A DNA stretch of 64,000 nucleotides from an uncultured Muribaculaceae bacterium (GTDB lineage: Bacteria > Bacteroidota > Bacteroidia > Bacteroidales > Muribaculaceae), in assembly GCA_958439725.1 (NCBI GenBank), contig CAUBWJ010000006.1, positions 1-64,000 of the forward strand, given 5' to 3'. The translations under genes and the position numbers were made by a program. The notes below the pieces were generated by a model. It was not told the DNA's origin. It saw only the letters and a list, made by a program, of their open reading frames with translations, and searched no databases. The first letter of the stretch is position 1. Each line of letters begins with the position of its first letter. Below, in pieces: positions 1 through 8,648 of this stretch.

Positions 1-187
1 TGGCGAGATTGATTATTAACGCTATGGAGCAAACCGGAATGACATGCCCTATAAGCCATTTGAAGGCTTCATCAAAAAATGAATCTATTTGATTTTCCTT
101 AACATCTGCAACCTCTGACTCATCGCAAAGAAAATTCTCTATACTTCGTAGGTGCTTATCCTGTCGATTGTTCATATCATGTAGCAT
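1..187 (-). CDS. Partial unknown protein, N-terminal 62 residues
   Basis: An open frame on the minus strand starts at an ATG at 185-187 (a second ATG lies at 173-175) and stays open to the window edge, giving at least 62 residues. The first 40 residues are polar and charged (MLHDMNNRQDKH onward). Residues 41-62 form a hydrophobic stretch (FKWLIGHVIPVCSIALIINL) that could be a membrane segment. No family is recognised. A weak -7-like box (TTACTTTG on the minus strand, 208-215) lies upstream. The gene diverges from the yaaW-family gene, with a long inverted repeat between them. The C-terminus is outside the window, so function cannot be judged. Confidence 0.4.
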   Translation of the reverse strand, partial: MLHDMNNRQDKHLRSIENFLCDESEVADVKENQIDSFFDEAFKWLIGHVIPVCSIALIINLA

Positions 188-222
188 TATTGAGTTATTT
201 TTTATTGCAAAGTAAGTCGTTT

Positions 223-293
223 GGTCGCCTGAGAACTTGGCGAGCATAATATTTTTCAAAATTTGGGGTAGGTCGCCAAATTCTCAGGCGACC
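223..293. repeat. 21-bp inverted repeat between divergent genes
   Basis: Arms at 223-243 and 273-293 are inverted copies with 20 of 21 positions identical, separated by 29 bases. The right arm covers the expected -33 region of the promoter at 301-308, so an operator role is plausible. A cruciform or a remnant of a mobile end are alternatives. Confidence 0.75.
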
Positions 294-300
294 GCTCGGG

Positions 301-308
301 TAATTTTG
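301..308 (+). promoter_or_regulatory. -7 box TAATTTTG of the yaaW-family gene
   Basis: The octamer matches the Bacteroidetes -7 consensus TAnnTTTG and lies 29 bases before the ATG at 337. No convincing -33 box is present; that position is occupied by the inverted-repeat arm, which suggests regulator-dependent transcription. Confidence 0.5.
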
Positions 309-336
309 CAGCAGAAACTTAAAAAACAGCTCAATT

Positions 337-1107
337 ATGAACGAAAACCTAATCAGCGTTCTTGAACGTGCAGACAATGAGGATCTCAAAACCTTGTGCG
401 ACATCATCACACTGGGTAAAAACAGAACACCGCGAATCAGCGACAGTCTCACCAGGGCTTCGGTCTATAAGCATAACTATCCTCACAATATGCCGGCTCT
501 TATCCCCGGCATGGTCCGGGAACTCAGCTTGTATGGCGGCAACTCCGTGGTCAACTTCTTCAAAGGGGAAGGGTCGGATTATTCAGCGATTCTTCGAAAA
601 GTCGCGAAGCGACTGAAAGTCAGTTTCCGTGAAACCCAATCCGATGAGGTTATCGAAGGCTATATACTTCAGAAGTTGTTCGATGACATGTCGGAGAACC
701 TGTCGGATGATGAACTTCGCAGCATGGCACGTGAGTTTGGTGTGAAACCTCTGCGCTATTCGCGACAGGCTCTTGTCGCTGCCTTGCAGATGTCGATTCG
801 CCGAGGGGGTATCTATGGGCTGGCATGGTCGATGAATGTTGCAAATGTTGTCGCCAGGCAAGCGGTCGGGCGTGGTATTGCGGTTTTTGCGTCCGAAACA
901 GTCCTGTCCCGAACACTTTCAATCTTGACCGGCCCTGTCGGTTGGGCTTTGACAGCGGCCTGGACGGCATACGATATCGCGGGTCCGGCCTATCGCGTAA
1001 TAGTCCCCGCCGTAATCTGCATCGCATATCTGCGCAGGAAGAATCAGCAGTTTACGCTGCCGGAGTATTGCGATGTGGATGAAAATGAAGAAGCACTCGA
1101 AGATTGA
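337..1107 (+). CDS. yaaW: YaaW family protein (UPF0174/DUF3944)
   Basis: The 256-residue protein resembles E. coli YaaW along its whole length. It has an N-terminal motif with LxTLCDIITxGKNRTPRISDSL, a central region with GGNSVVNFFKGEGSDYSAILRKVAKRLKV, and a C-terminal part ending in GPAYRVIVPAVICIAYLRR, where YaaW has the closely similar GSAYRVTIPAVLQIACLRR. Residues 165-235 are hydrophobic and glycine/alanine rich, consistent with membrane association. The biochemical function of the family is not established. The acidic tail (DVDENEEALED) is extra compared with YaaW. The gene has its own -7 box and is followed by a perfect 14-bp hairpin, so it is probably transcribed alone. The family is patchily distributed, which fits this accessory-looking edge of the window. 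Confidence 0.85.
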   Translation: MNENLISVLERADNEDLKTLCDIITLGKNRTPRISDSLTRASVYKHNYPHNMPALIPGMVRELSLYGGNSVVNFFKGEGSDYSAILRKVAKRLKVSFRETQSDEVIEGYILQKLFDDMSENLSDDELRSMAREFGVKPLRYSRQALVAALQMSIRRGGIYGLAWSMNVANVVARQAVGRGIAVFASETVLSRTLSILTGPVGWALTAAWTAYDIAGPAYRVIVPAVICIAYLRRKNQQFTLPEYCDVDENEEALED

Positions 1108-1122
1108 AAAACACGCGATTGT

Positions 1123-1175
1123 GGCTCTTTAATATGTTATTATGCATACTTGCTTGATTTTCATATTAAAGAGCC
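1123..1175 (+). terminator. Hairpin after the yaaW-family gene
   Basis: Arms 1123-1136 and 1162-1175 are perfect 14-bp complements (GGCTCTTTAATATG and its inverse) around a 25-base loop, 15 bases after the stop codon. The loop is long for an intrinsic terminator and the U-tract is weak, so the role is likely but not certain. Confidence 0.55.
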
Positions 1176-1197
1176 TTACTTATTCGTTTGTTCTGCG

Positions 1198-1205
1198 TAA
1201 TTTTG
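1198..1205 (+). promoter_or_regulatory. -7 box TAATTTTG before a small frame
   Basis: A consensus TAnnTTTG box whose predicted transcript start (about 1212) lies just before the ATG at 1224. No clear -33 box was found. Confidence 0.4.
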
Positions 1206-1223
1206 AATATTAAACGCTTTGAG

Positions 1224-1463
1224 ATGTTGAAACCAAATGAAGAAAGCAAACATATTCCTGAGAATCAGCTGTCGGAGGACAAATTCTTAACTGAAAAACA
1301 GCGCATACTCATTGAATATCATTTTGCCGTCAAACGTTCGCTTGGATTTCCTCAGTCCAATAACCCCTCCAACAACCCCTCCAATCCCTCCAACAACCCC
1401 AATAATTCCAATTATTCCAATAATTCAGCTAACCCCACCCCATCTCCCCACCGAAAAGCCTAA
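1224..1463 (+). CDS. Small low-complexity hypothetical protein
   Basis: A 79-residue frame starts at ATG 1224, directly after a -7 box. The first 43 residues are ordinary and charged (MLKPNEESKH... LIEYHFAVKRSLGF). The rest is built of N, P and S (NNPSNNPSNPSNNPN...), encoded by short pyrimidine-rich DNA repeats. No family is recognised. The N-terminal part reads like a real protein and the promoter fits, but the tail may be only the translation of a simple-sequence tract. An upstream TTG start at 1188 is open in frame but would lie before the predicted transcript start. Confidence 0.35.
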   Translation: MLKPNEESKHIPENQLSEDKFLTEKQRILIEYHFAVKRSLGFPQSNNPSNNPSNPSNNPNNSNYSNNSANPTPSPHRKA

Positions 1464-1530
1464 CCTTCCCCAATTTTTTATAATCACCATAAAAATCCCC
1501 CTCATTCCCGCAAATTAGCCTCCATCCCCG
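1351..1530 (+). repeat. G-depleted simple-sequence tract
   Basis: Only about 7 of 180 bases on the plus strand are G, while C and A dominate, with degenerate repeats of CCAACAACCCCT type. It covers the tail of the small frame and continues through the untranslated gap up to the next gene. Confidence 0.6.
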
Positions 1531-1542
1531 CATTTTGGGCAT

Positions 1543-1550
1543 TATCTTTG
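1543..1550 (+). promoter_or_regulatory. -7 box TATCTTTG before the 1556 gene
   Basis: Matches TAnnTTTG, but lies only 5 bases before the ATG at 1556. If it is used, the transcript would be nearly leaderless, or translation would begin at a later start such as the ATG at 1679. Confidence 0.35.
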
Positions 1551-1555
1551 CCGAA

Positions 1556-2314
1556 ATGTGTAGGAAATCACATACTTGGAAACCACCTTACGGCTGGGAT
1601 TACCTTCGCTGGACCTCCCTCACGCTCAACGCATCGCAGCTTCATGTGCTCGAAGCTCTTGAGCGGCAGCGTTGCCGCATGGGCTTCATCCGCATGTATG
1701 TCAACGAGCACCATTTCTCCAACCATATTTCCGAATTCCTGCTCGACTATCTTTCATGGCTCTCCACGCGCATCTATCCGCAGGCCGATACCCTTCTGCT
1801 CGACCAGAACATCCGCATGGCGCGCCGCAACGCACGGCGCATACCTCGCTGCAAGCCTCTTAATTCCTACTATCCCGCCTGGACCCGGGGCCATTCCGCA
1901 AGTCAGCTGCTCCTGCTCAACGCCGACTTCTACGGCCACGCCTGGTACGCCGATGTCACCGGACAACTCCGCCGTCATCTCTTTCCGGCCATACCTGACG
2001 CTCCCGGAACCGCAATTATAATCCACGGCGTGGTCGATATTTTCAGCAATCTCATGTTCGCCGGTGAGTTCCGGGATGCAGCCCGTGGCCGCTATGGTCC
2101 CCGCTGGCTTACCGTCGACCTCGACCCCGGCGCCCGACAACACGCCGCCCTCACGCAACTCATAAACTCCCCGCACGCTCCGTTACCGCAACCCCTGCTT
2201 CCCCTCCTTCCTCCCGGATATCCGATTTATAAGAATTATCCCACTTATACGTCTTATCCCCCCGTAACCCACTTGAAAATCCCGCTCCATTTAGCGGCCG
2301 CTGCAGCCGCCTGA
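1556..2314 (+). CDS. Orphan hypothetical protein, 252 residues
   Basis: I do not recognise this protein. From ATG 1556 it has a compact, tryptophan- and tyrosine-rich body of about 200 residues (KSHTWKPPYGWDYLRW early, then many Arg, Leu and His) with no signal peptide or clear membrane helix. The tail of about 45 residues is Pro/Leu/Tyr rich and ends in a run of alanines. Codons strongly favour C in the third position, unlike most neighbours, which may reflect the C-rich strand composition that begins at about 1350. Downstream lies the 3' end of the convergent RND pump gene. The body could be a lineage-specific domain. An internal start at ATG 1679 is possible given the position of the -7 box. 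Confidence 0.5.
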   Translation: MCRKSHTWKPPYGWDYLRWTSLTLNASQLHVLEALERQRCRMGFIRMYVNEHHFSNHISEFLLDYLSWLSTRIYPQADTLLLDQNIRMARRNARRIPRCKPLNSYYPAWTRGHSASQLLLLNADFYGHAWYADVTGQLRRHLFPAIPDAPGTAIIIHGVVDIFSNLMFAGEFRDAARGRYGPRWLTVDLDPGARQHAALTQLINSPHAPLPQPLLPLLPPGYPIYKNYPTYTSYPPVTHLKIPLHLAAAAAA

Positions 2315-2319
2315 CGAAG

Positions 2320-2358
2320 AAAGGGCGCCAAAAGGCCCCGCGCAGCGAAGAGCCCTTT
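2320..2358. terminator. Possible hairpin between convergent genes
   Basis: AAAGGGC (2320-2326) and GCCCTTT (2352-2358) can pair around a GC-rich interior in the 73-base gap between the convergent 1556 gene and the RND pump gene. The stem is short, so this is tentative. Confidence 0.3.
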
Positions 2359-2387
2359 GACGTCCTTTATATTAATCTTAAATCCTG

Positions 2388-5300
2388 TTACTCTTTAGGC
2401 GATGCCGGCGATGATGCCGGTGCGGTGGTGGCCGAAGGCTTTTCGGCAGTGGCGCCTGTGGGGGAGGGCGCTGCTGCCGGAGCCTGGGTCTGAACCGGCG
2501 TATCGCCCGCGGCGAAGAATTTCGCCAGATGGCGTTCGCGGAAGCGTTCAAGAAGTTCCCAGAAATTGGGGACAAACAGCGTGCCGACAAGCGCGTTGAT
2601 GGCCATGCCGAACACAACGGCGCTGCCCAGTGCTATACGGCTTGCGGCACCCGCGCCGGTGGCAAACAGCATAGGCATCACACCGAACACGAAGGCCAGA
2701 GCCGTCATCATGATCGGTCGGAATCTCACCTGACCGGCATCGGTGGCCGCCTGCCTTATCGGCATTCCCTGCTTGCGGTAATCAATGGCATATTCCACGA
2801 TGAGAATCGCGTTCTTGGCCGAGAGGCCAAGAAGGAGTATGATACCGATCTGTGTGTAGATGCTTATGTCCTGACCCATTATCAGGCAGCCTATCACGGT
2901 TCCCAATATGGCCGTTGGCATGGAGATTACCACCGCTACCGGGTCGGTAAGGCTTTCATACTGGGCTGCAAGAACAAGTAGGGTGATAATCACCGCAAAC
3001 AGCATTACCATCGCCACGGTTGTGCCGCCCTGGGTCTCCTGATAGGCCTCGCCGGTCCATGCATATCCGTAGTTGTTGCCCAATGCGTCCTTCACAATCT
3101 GCTCTATGGCCTTGATGGCCGTCGATGAGCTGACGCCGTGGGCCGGAGTGGCCGTAAGCGAAGCCGTCTGATACATATTGTAACGGTCTATCGACGGTGA
3201 GCCGCTTGTAAGTTCGGTGGTCATGAACGATGAGAACGGAACCATATCCCCGCGGTCGTTTTTCACCGAGAGTTTAAGCACGTCGTCCACTGTGTTGCGC
3301 GATTGCGGGTCGCCGGCCATTGTCACCTGATAGATGCGCCCGAATTTGGTGAAATCATTCACGTATGCCGAGCCGGTGAAAGCTGAGAGTACAGAATAGA
3401 TATCCGCCATTTCCAGTCCGAGCATCTTCACCTTTTCGCGGTCGATGTTTAGCGTGTATTGCGGCACGGTGCCTTCATAGAGCGAGGTCACGGAGGCAAT
3501 GCTTTTGTTGGATTTCGCGGCGTCCTGTATCTGCTGCAGAGCCTGCGCCATCTGTTCCGGCCCGTGATTGTTTATGTCAAGGAGTTGCAGCTGCAGACCC
3601 GACGACATACCCAGACCGGGAATGGCCGGCGGGTTCAGTCCGAATATCACGGCTTCCTGAATGCCGGCGCACGCGGCTTCAAACTTCGCAATGATGCTTT
3701 CCACGCTCATACCCTTTCCCTTGCGTTCATTCCAGGGCGTCAGCGTTACCGAAAGCGCACCCATATTGGAGCCTTGGCCCCCTAAGAACGAGAATCCCGA
3801 GATGGAGATTACATCCTTCACTCCCGGTATCTCCTTGAGCTTTTCGGTGGCCTCGGCCAGCACCTTCTCGGTGCGGTCGACGGAAGCGCCGGTAGGAAGC
3901 TGCACTGACCCCATGAAGTATCCCATATCCTCCTGCGGCACATAGCTCGTAGGCATATTCAGGAATGCCCAGAAAGCTGCTGCCGAAATCAGCAGGTAGG
4001 CCGTGATGGCCACCACAGGTTTCTTCAGGAAGGTGCCCACGATTTTCATATACAGGGCCGTGGTTGCGCCGAAGCCCTTGTTGAACCAGCGGTAGAGGAA
4101 GAACGTAGTTGTTTTCTTGGGCCGGAGGAACAGGGCACACATGGCCGGGGTGAACGTCAGAGCGTTGAAGCCCGAGAATGCCGTGGAGACCGCTATGGTG
4201 AGGGCGAACTGTTTGTAAAGCTCGCCGGTGATACCCGAAATGAACGCCGTGGGTATGAACACCGAAAGCAGCACCAGCACCTCGCCCACCACAGGCCCCT
4301 GCAGTTCGTTCATGGCCTTCACGGCCGCCTGCCGTGGCGTCATTTTCCCTTCGTCCACTATTCGAGAGCAGTCCTCCACAACCACAATGGCGTCATCCAC
4401 CACGATGGCTATGGCAAGCACAAGTCCGAACAGCGTAAGGGTGTTGATGGTGAATCCCATCAGTTTCATCACCGCGAATGTGGCGATGAGCGACACCGGG
4501 ATGGTGAGCATGGGGATAATTACCGCGCGCCAGCTCTGAAGGAAAAGCAGAATCACCAGCATCACTATTAGGGTTGTCTCCACGAAGGTTACGAGCACAT
4601 CGTCTATTGAAGCGGTCACAAATTCTGTGGAGTTCTGGATTATGCGGTAATGTATTCCTTCCGGAAAGTACTGCGAGAGGTTTTCAAGTTCTGCCTCCAC
4701 ATTCTTGGCCACTGTGAGCGCGTTCGCTCCCGGAAGCTGGTAGATACCCATAAGGCCCACCGGCTTGTTGTCGACCAGCGCCGTATTCCCATAGCTGTCA
4801 CTGCCCAGATCCACCTTGGCCACATCCTTCAGCCGGAGCATGCTTCCGTCGGGATTGGCGCGCAGAATAATATCGGAGAATTCCTCTACTGTGTTAAGTC
4901 GTCCCTCCGACGTGAGCGTGAAGCTGAAACGTGCGTTAGTGCCCGGAGCCGAGCCCACGCTTCCTGCCGACACCTCCATGTTCTGCGACTGGATTGCGGC
5001 CATCACCTCCTGAGCGGTTATACCGCGCGCCTGCATCAGGTCGGGGTCGAGCCACACGCGCATGCTGTACTGGCCCGCACCGAAAGCGCCCACCTGTCCC
5101 ACGCCGTCCACGCGCGACAGTGCGTCCACGATGCTCAGCTGGGCGTAGTTGGTGAGATAAAGGGCGTCGTAGCGTTCCGGATCATCGCTTTCCAGAGCCA
5201 CAAACAGGATGATATTTGTAGAGCGGGAGGTCACCTGCACGCCCTGCTGCTTAACGGCCGAGGGCAGTGTGGGTTCGGCGCGCGACACACGGTTCTGGAC

Positions 5301-5621
5301 TTTCACTGTGGCCATGTCAAGGTCGGTGCCTACGTCAAACGTGATCGTGAGGTTGTAGCTGCCGTCGCTTCCCGACGAGGAACTCATGTACATCATGCCT
5401 TCCACGCCGTTTACCTGCTCCTCTATGGGTGCTCCGATAACCGAAGCCACAGTCTCGGCGTTGGCTCCGGGATAGGAAGCCGATACGTTTACCGTTGGAG
5501 GAGTGATGTCGGGAAACTGCGCTACCGGAAGCGTCTTGACCGTAAGCAGACCAGCGAGAATCATAATTACGGCGAGCACCATCGCAAAGATGGGGCGGCG
5601 TATAAAGAAGCGTGAGAACAT
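2388..5621 (-). CDS. RND efflux pump, inner-membrane transporter (HAE1/AcrB type)
   Basis: At 1077 residues this matches the usual length of hydrophobe/amphiphile RND pumps. It opens with [22 protein letters not shown], the standard first helix, carries two large periplasmic loops, and has the proton-relay pair of aspartates in helix 4 ([13 protein letters not shown], near residue 409). The C-terminal half repeats the architecture ([17 protein letters not shown]). It should drive proton-coupled export of drugs, bile salts or lipids through the adaptor and outer-membrane channel encoded just upstream; the substrate cannot be told from sequence. A Pro/Ala/Ser-rich tail of about 35 residues after the last helix is unusual. 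It starts 7 bases after the adaptor stop codon, so it is the last gene of the operon. Confidence 0.95.
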   Translation of the reverse strand: MFSRFFIRRPIFAMVLAVIMILAGLLTVKTLPVAQFPDITPPTVNVSASYPGANAETVASVIGAPIEEQVNGVEGMMYMSSSSGSDGSYNLTITFDVGTDLDMATVKVQNRVSRAEPTLPSAVKQQGVQVTSRSTNIILFVALESDDPERYDALYLTNYAQLSIVDALSRVDGVGQVGAFGAGQYSMRVWLDPDLMQARGITAQEVMAAIQSQNMEVSAGSVGSAPGTNARFSFTLTSEGRLNTVEEFSDIILRANPDGSMLRLKDVAKVDLGSDSYGNTALVDNKPVGLMGIYQLPGANALTVAKNVEAELENLSQYFPEGIHYRIIQNSTEFVTASIDDVLVTFVETTLIVMLVILLFLQSWRAVIIPMLTIPVSLIATFAVMKLMGFTINTLTLFGLVLAIAIVVDDAIVVVEDCSRIVDEGKMTPRQAAVKAMNELQGPVVGEVLVLLSVFIPTAFISGITGELYKQFALTIAVSTAFSGFNALTFTPAMCALFLRPKKTTTFFLYRWFNKGFGATTALYMKIVGTFLKKPVVAITAYLLISAAAFWAFLNMPTSYVPQEDMGYFMGSVQLPTGASVDRTEKVLAEATEKLKEIPGVKDVISISGFSFLGGQGSNMGALSVTLTPWNERKGKGMSVESIIAKFEAACAGIQEAVIFGLNPPAIPGLGMSSGLQLQLLDINNHGPEQMAQALQQIQDAAKSNKSIASVTSLYEGTVPQYTLNIDREKVKMLGLEMADIYSVLSAFTGSAYVNDFTKFGRIYQVTMAGDPQSRNTVDDVLKLSVKNDRGDMVPFSSFMTTELTSGSPSIDRYNMYQTASLTATPAHGVSSSTAIKAIEQIVKDALGNNYGYAWTGEAYQETQGGTTVAMVMLFAVIITLLVLAAQYESLTDPVAVVISMPTAILGTVIGCLIMGQDISIYTQIGIILLLGLSAKNAILIVEYAIDYRKQGMPIRQAATDAGQVRFRPIMMTALAFVFGVMPMLFATGAGAASRIALGSAVVFGMAINALVGTLFVPNFWELLERFRERHLAKFFAAGDTPVQTQAPAAAPSPTGATAEKPSATTAPASSPASPKE

Positions 5622-5628
5622 AGAGGAA

Positions 5629-6744
5629 TCAATTGACGGTTACAGGCTTTACTTTCATTTCGGGGCGCACTTTAAGAAGGGCTTTGGTGATATAGCGGTC
5701 ACCGGCCTTGATACCGGAGGTAATCACGCGCATCGAATCACCCTGCACCAGTTCGCCTGTTTTTACAGGAGTGTATACCACGCGGTCGGAGTCATTCACC
5801 ACATAGAGGAATGTTCCGAGCTGGTCAGTGGAGAGGGCCGCGTCTTTCACAATCACCGCTTTGGGGTCGGTTGACACCGGCAGACGTATCTGCACATACA
5901 TGCCGTCGTGAAGCTCATTGTATGGATTATCCACCTTGGCCTGAACCGTAAGGGTTCCGGTGGAGGTGTCCACATCCGGTGCCACGTAGGTGAGTTTGCC
6001 GGCATAGGCATGCTTCAGCGGCGTTTCGAAAATCAGCGGTATGGAGTCCAGCCCGATTTTTTCCGCTCCATTCCCGGTAAGGATTTTCTGAAGCACCTTG
6101 TCGTCGATGAAGAACTTTGCGTTCAGAATGTCATCCTGATATATGGTGGCAAGCTTTACCGGCTGCGCCTCGCCGTCGATATACGCGCCAACTGAAGGCT
6201 CCGCGGAGGTGATATGGCCTGTGAACGGCGCCCTGACAGTGCAATAGCCCAGATTAGTGCGGGCTGTGTTAAGTGCCGCTCTGGCATTTTTCAGCTGCGC
6301 TTCAGCGCTCTGCACCTCACTCAGGGCCTGATTGGCCTCCATGCGGCTCACGGCATCGCTTTCAAGGGCCTTTTTTATCGCGGCATAACGCGAGGTGGCA
6401 TATTCCAGCGAGCTCTCGGCCGACGATACCTGGCTCTGCGCCTGATTCACTGCATCGGCATATTGGGTGCTTTCTATGGTAAAAAGAACCTGACCGGCCT
6501 TTACAAGGTCGCCTCCGGTGTAATTTTGCGAACGGAGATAACCGCTGACGCGTCCGACCAGATCAACCGAACTGGCCGCATGCAGAGAGCCGGGATAAGT
6601 GCGGTAGATCACAACGGAATCCTGCAGGGCGGGAGCCACATCCACACTCAGAAGATTATCATCAGAACTGTCGGTGGACTTGTGTCCGCACGAAGCCGAG
6701 GAGAGCGCTATCGCTAAAACAATGGGAAGATATATATGCTTCAT
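5629..6744 (-). CDS. RND efflux periplasmic adaptor (membrane fusion protein)
   Basis: A 371-residue lipoprotein-like adaptor. The N-terminus [22 protein letters not shown] has a signal peptide ending at a cysteine, so lipid anchoring in the inner membrane is likely. The order is typical: a lipoyl/biotinyl-like half motif (residues about 45-80), an alpha-helical hairpin with many Q, S and A residues (about 85-160), the second lipoyl half with [25 protein letters not shown], then the beta-barrel and membrane-proximal domains. It links the pump to the outer-membrane channel. Gaps of 21 bases to the channel gene and 7 to the pump gene show a single operon. Confidence 0.93.
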   Translation of the reverse strand: MKHIYLPIVLAIALSSASCGHKSTDSSDDNLLSVDVAPALQDSVVIYRTYPGSLHAASSVDLVGRVSGYLRSQNYTGGDLVKAGQVLFTIESTQYADAVNQAQSQVSSAESSLEYATSRYAAIKKALESDAVSRMEANQALSEVQSAEAQLKNARAALNTARTNLGYCTVRAPFTGHITSAEPSVGAYIDGEAQPVKLATIYQDDILNAKFFIDDKVLQKILTGNGAEKIGLDSIPLIFETPLKHAYAGKLTYVAPDVDTSTGTLTVQAKVDNPYNELHDGMYVQIRLPVSTDPKAVIVKDAALSTDQLGTFLYVVNDSDRVVYTPVKTGELVQGDSMRVITSGIKAGDRYITKALLKVRPEMKVKPVTVN

Positions 6745-6765
6745 GACATCAGTTATTGATGTGGA

Positions 6766-8196
6766 TTATTTATTATCGTAAATTGAATCGATGTCCCATC
6801 CGCCGCCAAGAGCGCGATAGAGGGTTACGAGGGCAAGAGCCGCGTCGGCGCGGGCCGTGACAAGACGGTCGGCATACTGCAGAAGGGAAATCTGTGCATC
6901 GGCCACATTCGTGAAATCGGAAAGGCCGTCGCGGTAGAGATCGAATGCCAGAGTGAAAGCCTCGCGAGCGTCATCCACCACCCTTGTATATGAGTCGATG
7001 GCCCGGAGGGAGGATTTATAGGAGGCCATGGCATCGTTCACCTCCTGTACTGCCGAGAGCAGGGTGAGATTATATGAGTCGACGGAATTCTGCATATTCT
7101 CCCGGGCCGTAATCACGGCGGCGCGGCGCGCGAAGCCATCGAAAATATTCCAGCTGAGGGTAGGGGTCACAGACCATTGGAGGGATTCTTTCTTGCCAAA
7201 ATCCTTGAGGGAATGGGAGGCGAAACCTATGGAGCCCTCTATGGTAAGGGAGGGAAGATAATCTTTTTTCGCCATGCCGAGTGCTGCGGCGGATGACGCG
7301 ATGGTGAATTCTGCCTGAGCCAGATCAGGACGCCTGCGCAGCAGGTCAAGCGGCACGCCCACTGACACGATCTGCTGAAAATCCAAATGGTGATATGCGG
7401 CGGTGTCTGTCAGAGCCGTCAGCGAGCCGGGGAAACCACCTGTGAGCATTGCAAGGGAGTTGAGCGACGATTCAACATTGGCCTCCAGTCCCGGAATCAT
7501 GGCTTCAGTGGAGTGGGCTATAACGGCCGCCTGGGCCACATCAAGCTTCGATGCGAGACCGGCTTCATGGCGCGACTTCGCGGCATCAAACACACGGTTC
7601 TGGGATGCAAGCTGCTCTTTAGCTACTGAAAGTTCATTCTGATACATCCGCAACTGGATATACGCCGAGGCGATTTCACTGCAAAGCGAAACCATAACTC
7701 CGGCCGTTTCGGCGCGGGTAGCCTTCAGTGCCTCTTTGCTCTGTCTCACTCTTGATGTGATCTTTCCGAACAGATCAATCTCCCATGAAGCGCTTACGGA
7801 GCCGGAGAAATAATCCATTGTGGTTTCCGGAACGCTTCTGGCAGTGGTGTTGCCTGAATTCCGAATCTTATTCCAGCCGGCCGACAGGTTCAGGGAAGGG
7901 TAATACGCACTTCGTGCGGAACGCAGGGTCTGCCTGGCGATTTCTATTCGGCGTGCCGCCATGGCAAGGTTGTAATTGCGTTCCAGTCCAAGGGAAATCA
8001 GGGAATCAAGAAGGGGGTCATTGAAGTTCTTCCACCAGAAAGCATCTTTCTGGGGATCTTGAGTGAAACCTGTCTCCGCTTGCCATCGCGAGGGCGTGTC
8101 GGAGGCAATGCCGTAATGGGCTGTCTGCTGTGCATGCAGAACATTCGGAAACCACGAGGCGAGTAAAAGGATAGAAACGGTAAGGGAAGTTTTCAT
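6766..8196 (-). CDS. RND efflux outer-membrane factor (TolC/OprM type)
   Basis: From ATG 8196 the protein has 476 residues and a type I signal peptide (MKTSLTVSILLLASWFPNVLHAQ). A longer form from 8226 would place a charged extension before the signal and is less likely. No lipobox cysteine is present, unlike OprM/NodT lipoproteins. Two outer-membrane-efflux repeats are visible, one with NLAMAARRIEIARQTLRSARSAYYPSL and one around DLLRRRPDLAQAEFTIASSAAALGMAKKDYLPSL, the classic motif of the family. It forms the trimeric channel. It is the first gene of the operon, before adaptor and pump, which differs from the more common adaptor-pump-channel order. Confidence 0.93.
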   Translation of the reverse strand: MKTSLTVSILLLASWFPNVLHAQQTAHYGIASDTPSRWQAETGFTQDPQKDAFWWKNFNDPLLDSLISLGLERNYNLAMAARRIEIARQTLRSARSAYYPSLNLSAGWNKIRNSGNTTARSVPETTMDYFSGSVSASWEIDLFGKITSRVRQSKEALKATRAETAGVMVSLCSEIASAYIQLRMYQNELSVAKEQLASQNRVFDAAKSRHEAGLASKLDVAQAAVIAHSTEAMIPGLEANVESSLNSLAMLTGGFPGSLTALTDTAAYHHLDFQQIVSVGVPLDLLRRRPDLAQAEFTIASSAAALGMAKKDYLPSLTIEGSIGFASHSLKDFGKKESLQWSVTPTLSWNIFDGFARRAAVITARENMQNSVDSYNLTLLSAVQEVNDAMASYKSSLRAIDSYTRVVDDAREAFTLAFDLYRDGLSDFTNVADAQISLLQYADRLVTARADAALALVTLYRALGGGWDIDSIYDNK

Positions 8197-8292
8197 ATTT
8201 AATATCCGCGGAAACCACTTCCGCACATATTAAAAACTCAATGAAAACGTCTGGGGTTCGTTTTTGGTCGAAAAAATAGGGGCAAAAAAAAA

Positions 8293-8315
8293 TTACTCGT
8301 CGTCACGACGAATAA
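8293..8315. promoter_or_regulatory. Dyad in the efflux operon leader
   Basis: TCGTCG (8297-8302) and CGACGA (8306-8311) form a perfect 6-bp dyad around TCA, with TTA and TAA flanks adding 3 bp after one mismatch. It lies about 100 bases upstream of the first efflux gene, within its predicted leader, so it may be a repressor site or a leader hairpin. Confidence 0.4.
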
Positions 8316-8353
8316 TCTTCTTACCTTAAATCTAATACCATGAAAAACTGATG

Positions 8354-8384
8354 CAAAGGTAGAGCTATATCTGAAACCTGCAAA
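8354..8384 (-). promoter_or_regulatory. Promoter of the efflux operon
   Basis: On the minus strand TTTG (8381-8384), 19 bases, then TACCTTTG (8354-8361), a full match to the Bacteroidetes consensus. The predicted leader is about 150 bases. The whole 452-base gap between the efflux operon and the receptor gene holds this promoter, the dyad and a weaker promoter for the divergent gene; nothing else is evident. Confidence 0.75.
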
Positions 8385-8497
8385 ATAATTCACAAGAAAT
8401 ATTCTCTCGGTTAACATATTTTAATATAAAAGAAATCCCTTAATTCTGCGTTAGCATTCGATATATAAATATAAAATGTTGCGCTTTAGCAATTTAA

Positions 8498-8505
8498 TAC
8501 TTTTG
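8498..8505 (+). promoter_or_regulatory. -7 box TACTTTTG of the receptor gene
   Basis: Matches TAnnTTTG; the nearest TTG (8479-8481) is 16 bases upstream, shorter than ideal. The leader would be about 135 bases, AT rich, with TGCA repeats near 8576-8590. Confidence 0.4.
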
Positions 8506-8648
8506 GCGAGAAGCGGGTGTTTGAGTATTTTTACTTAATACGAAGATTGATTTCTTGAAAAAAAATCGGGTGCTTGCAACTTTTTGCATGCTTTATTACG
8601 TCTAAGGGATGAATCAGCTGATAAATTCCAACTCAAAAAAGAAAATCT

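Noticed and set aside
223..293. Invertible promoter (phase variation)
   Set aside because: The arms would suit a recombinase site, but the 29-base spacer is far shorter than known Bacteroidales invertons and contains no promoter match in either orientation.
4650..5615. Open frame of 321 codons on the plus strand inside the RND pump gene
   Set aside because: It is antisense to a clearly conserved gene, has no family features, and His/Gly/Arg-rich translation is typical of a shadow frame.
8296..8312. Shared GTGACGAC sequence with 10866-10873, as a common operator
   Set aside because: Only eight bases are shared, in opposite orientation and different positions relative to the genes; chance is enough to explain it.
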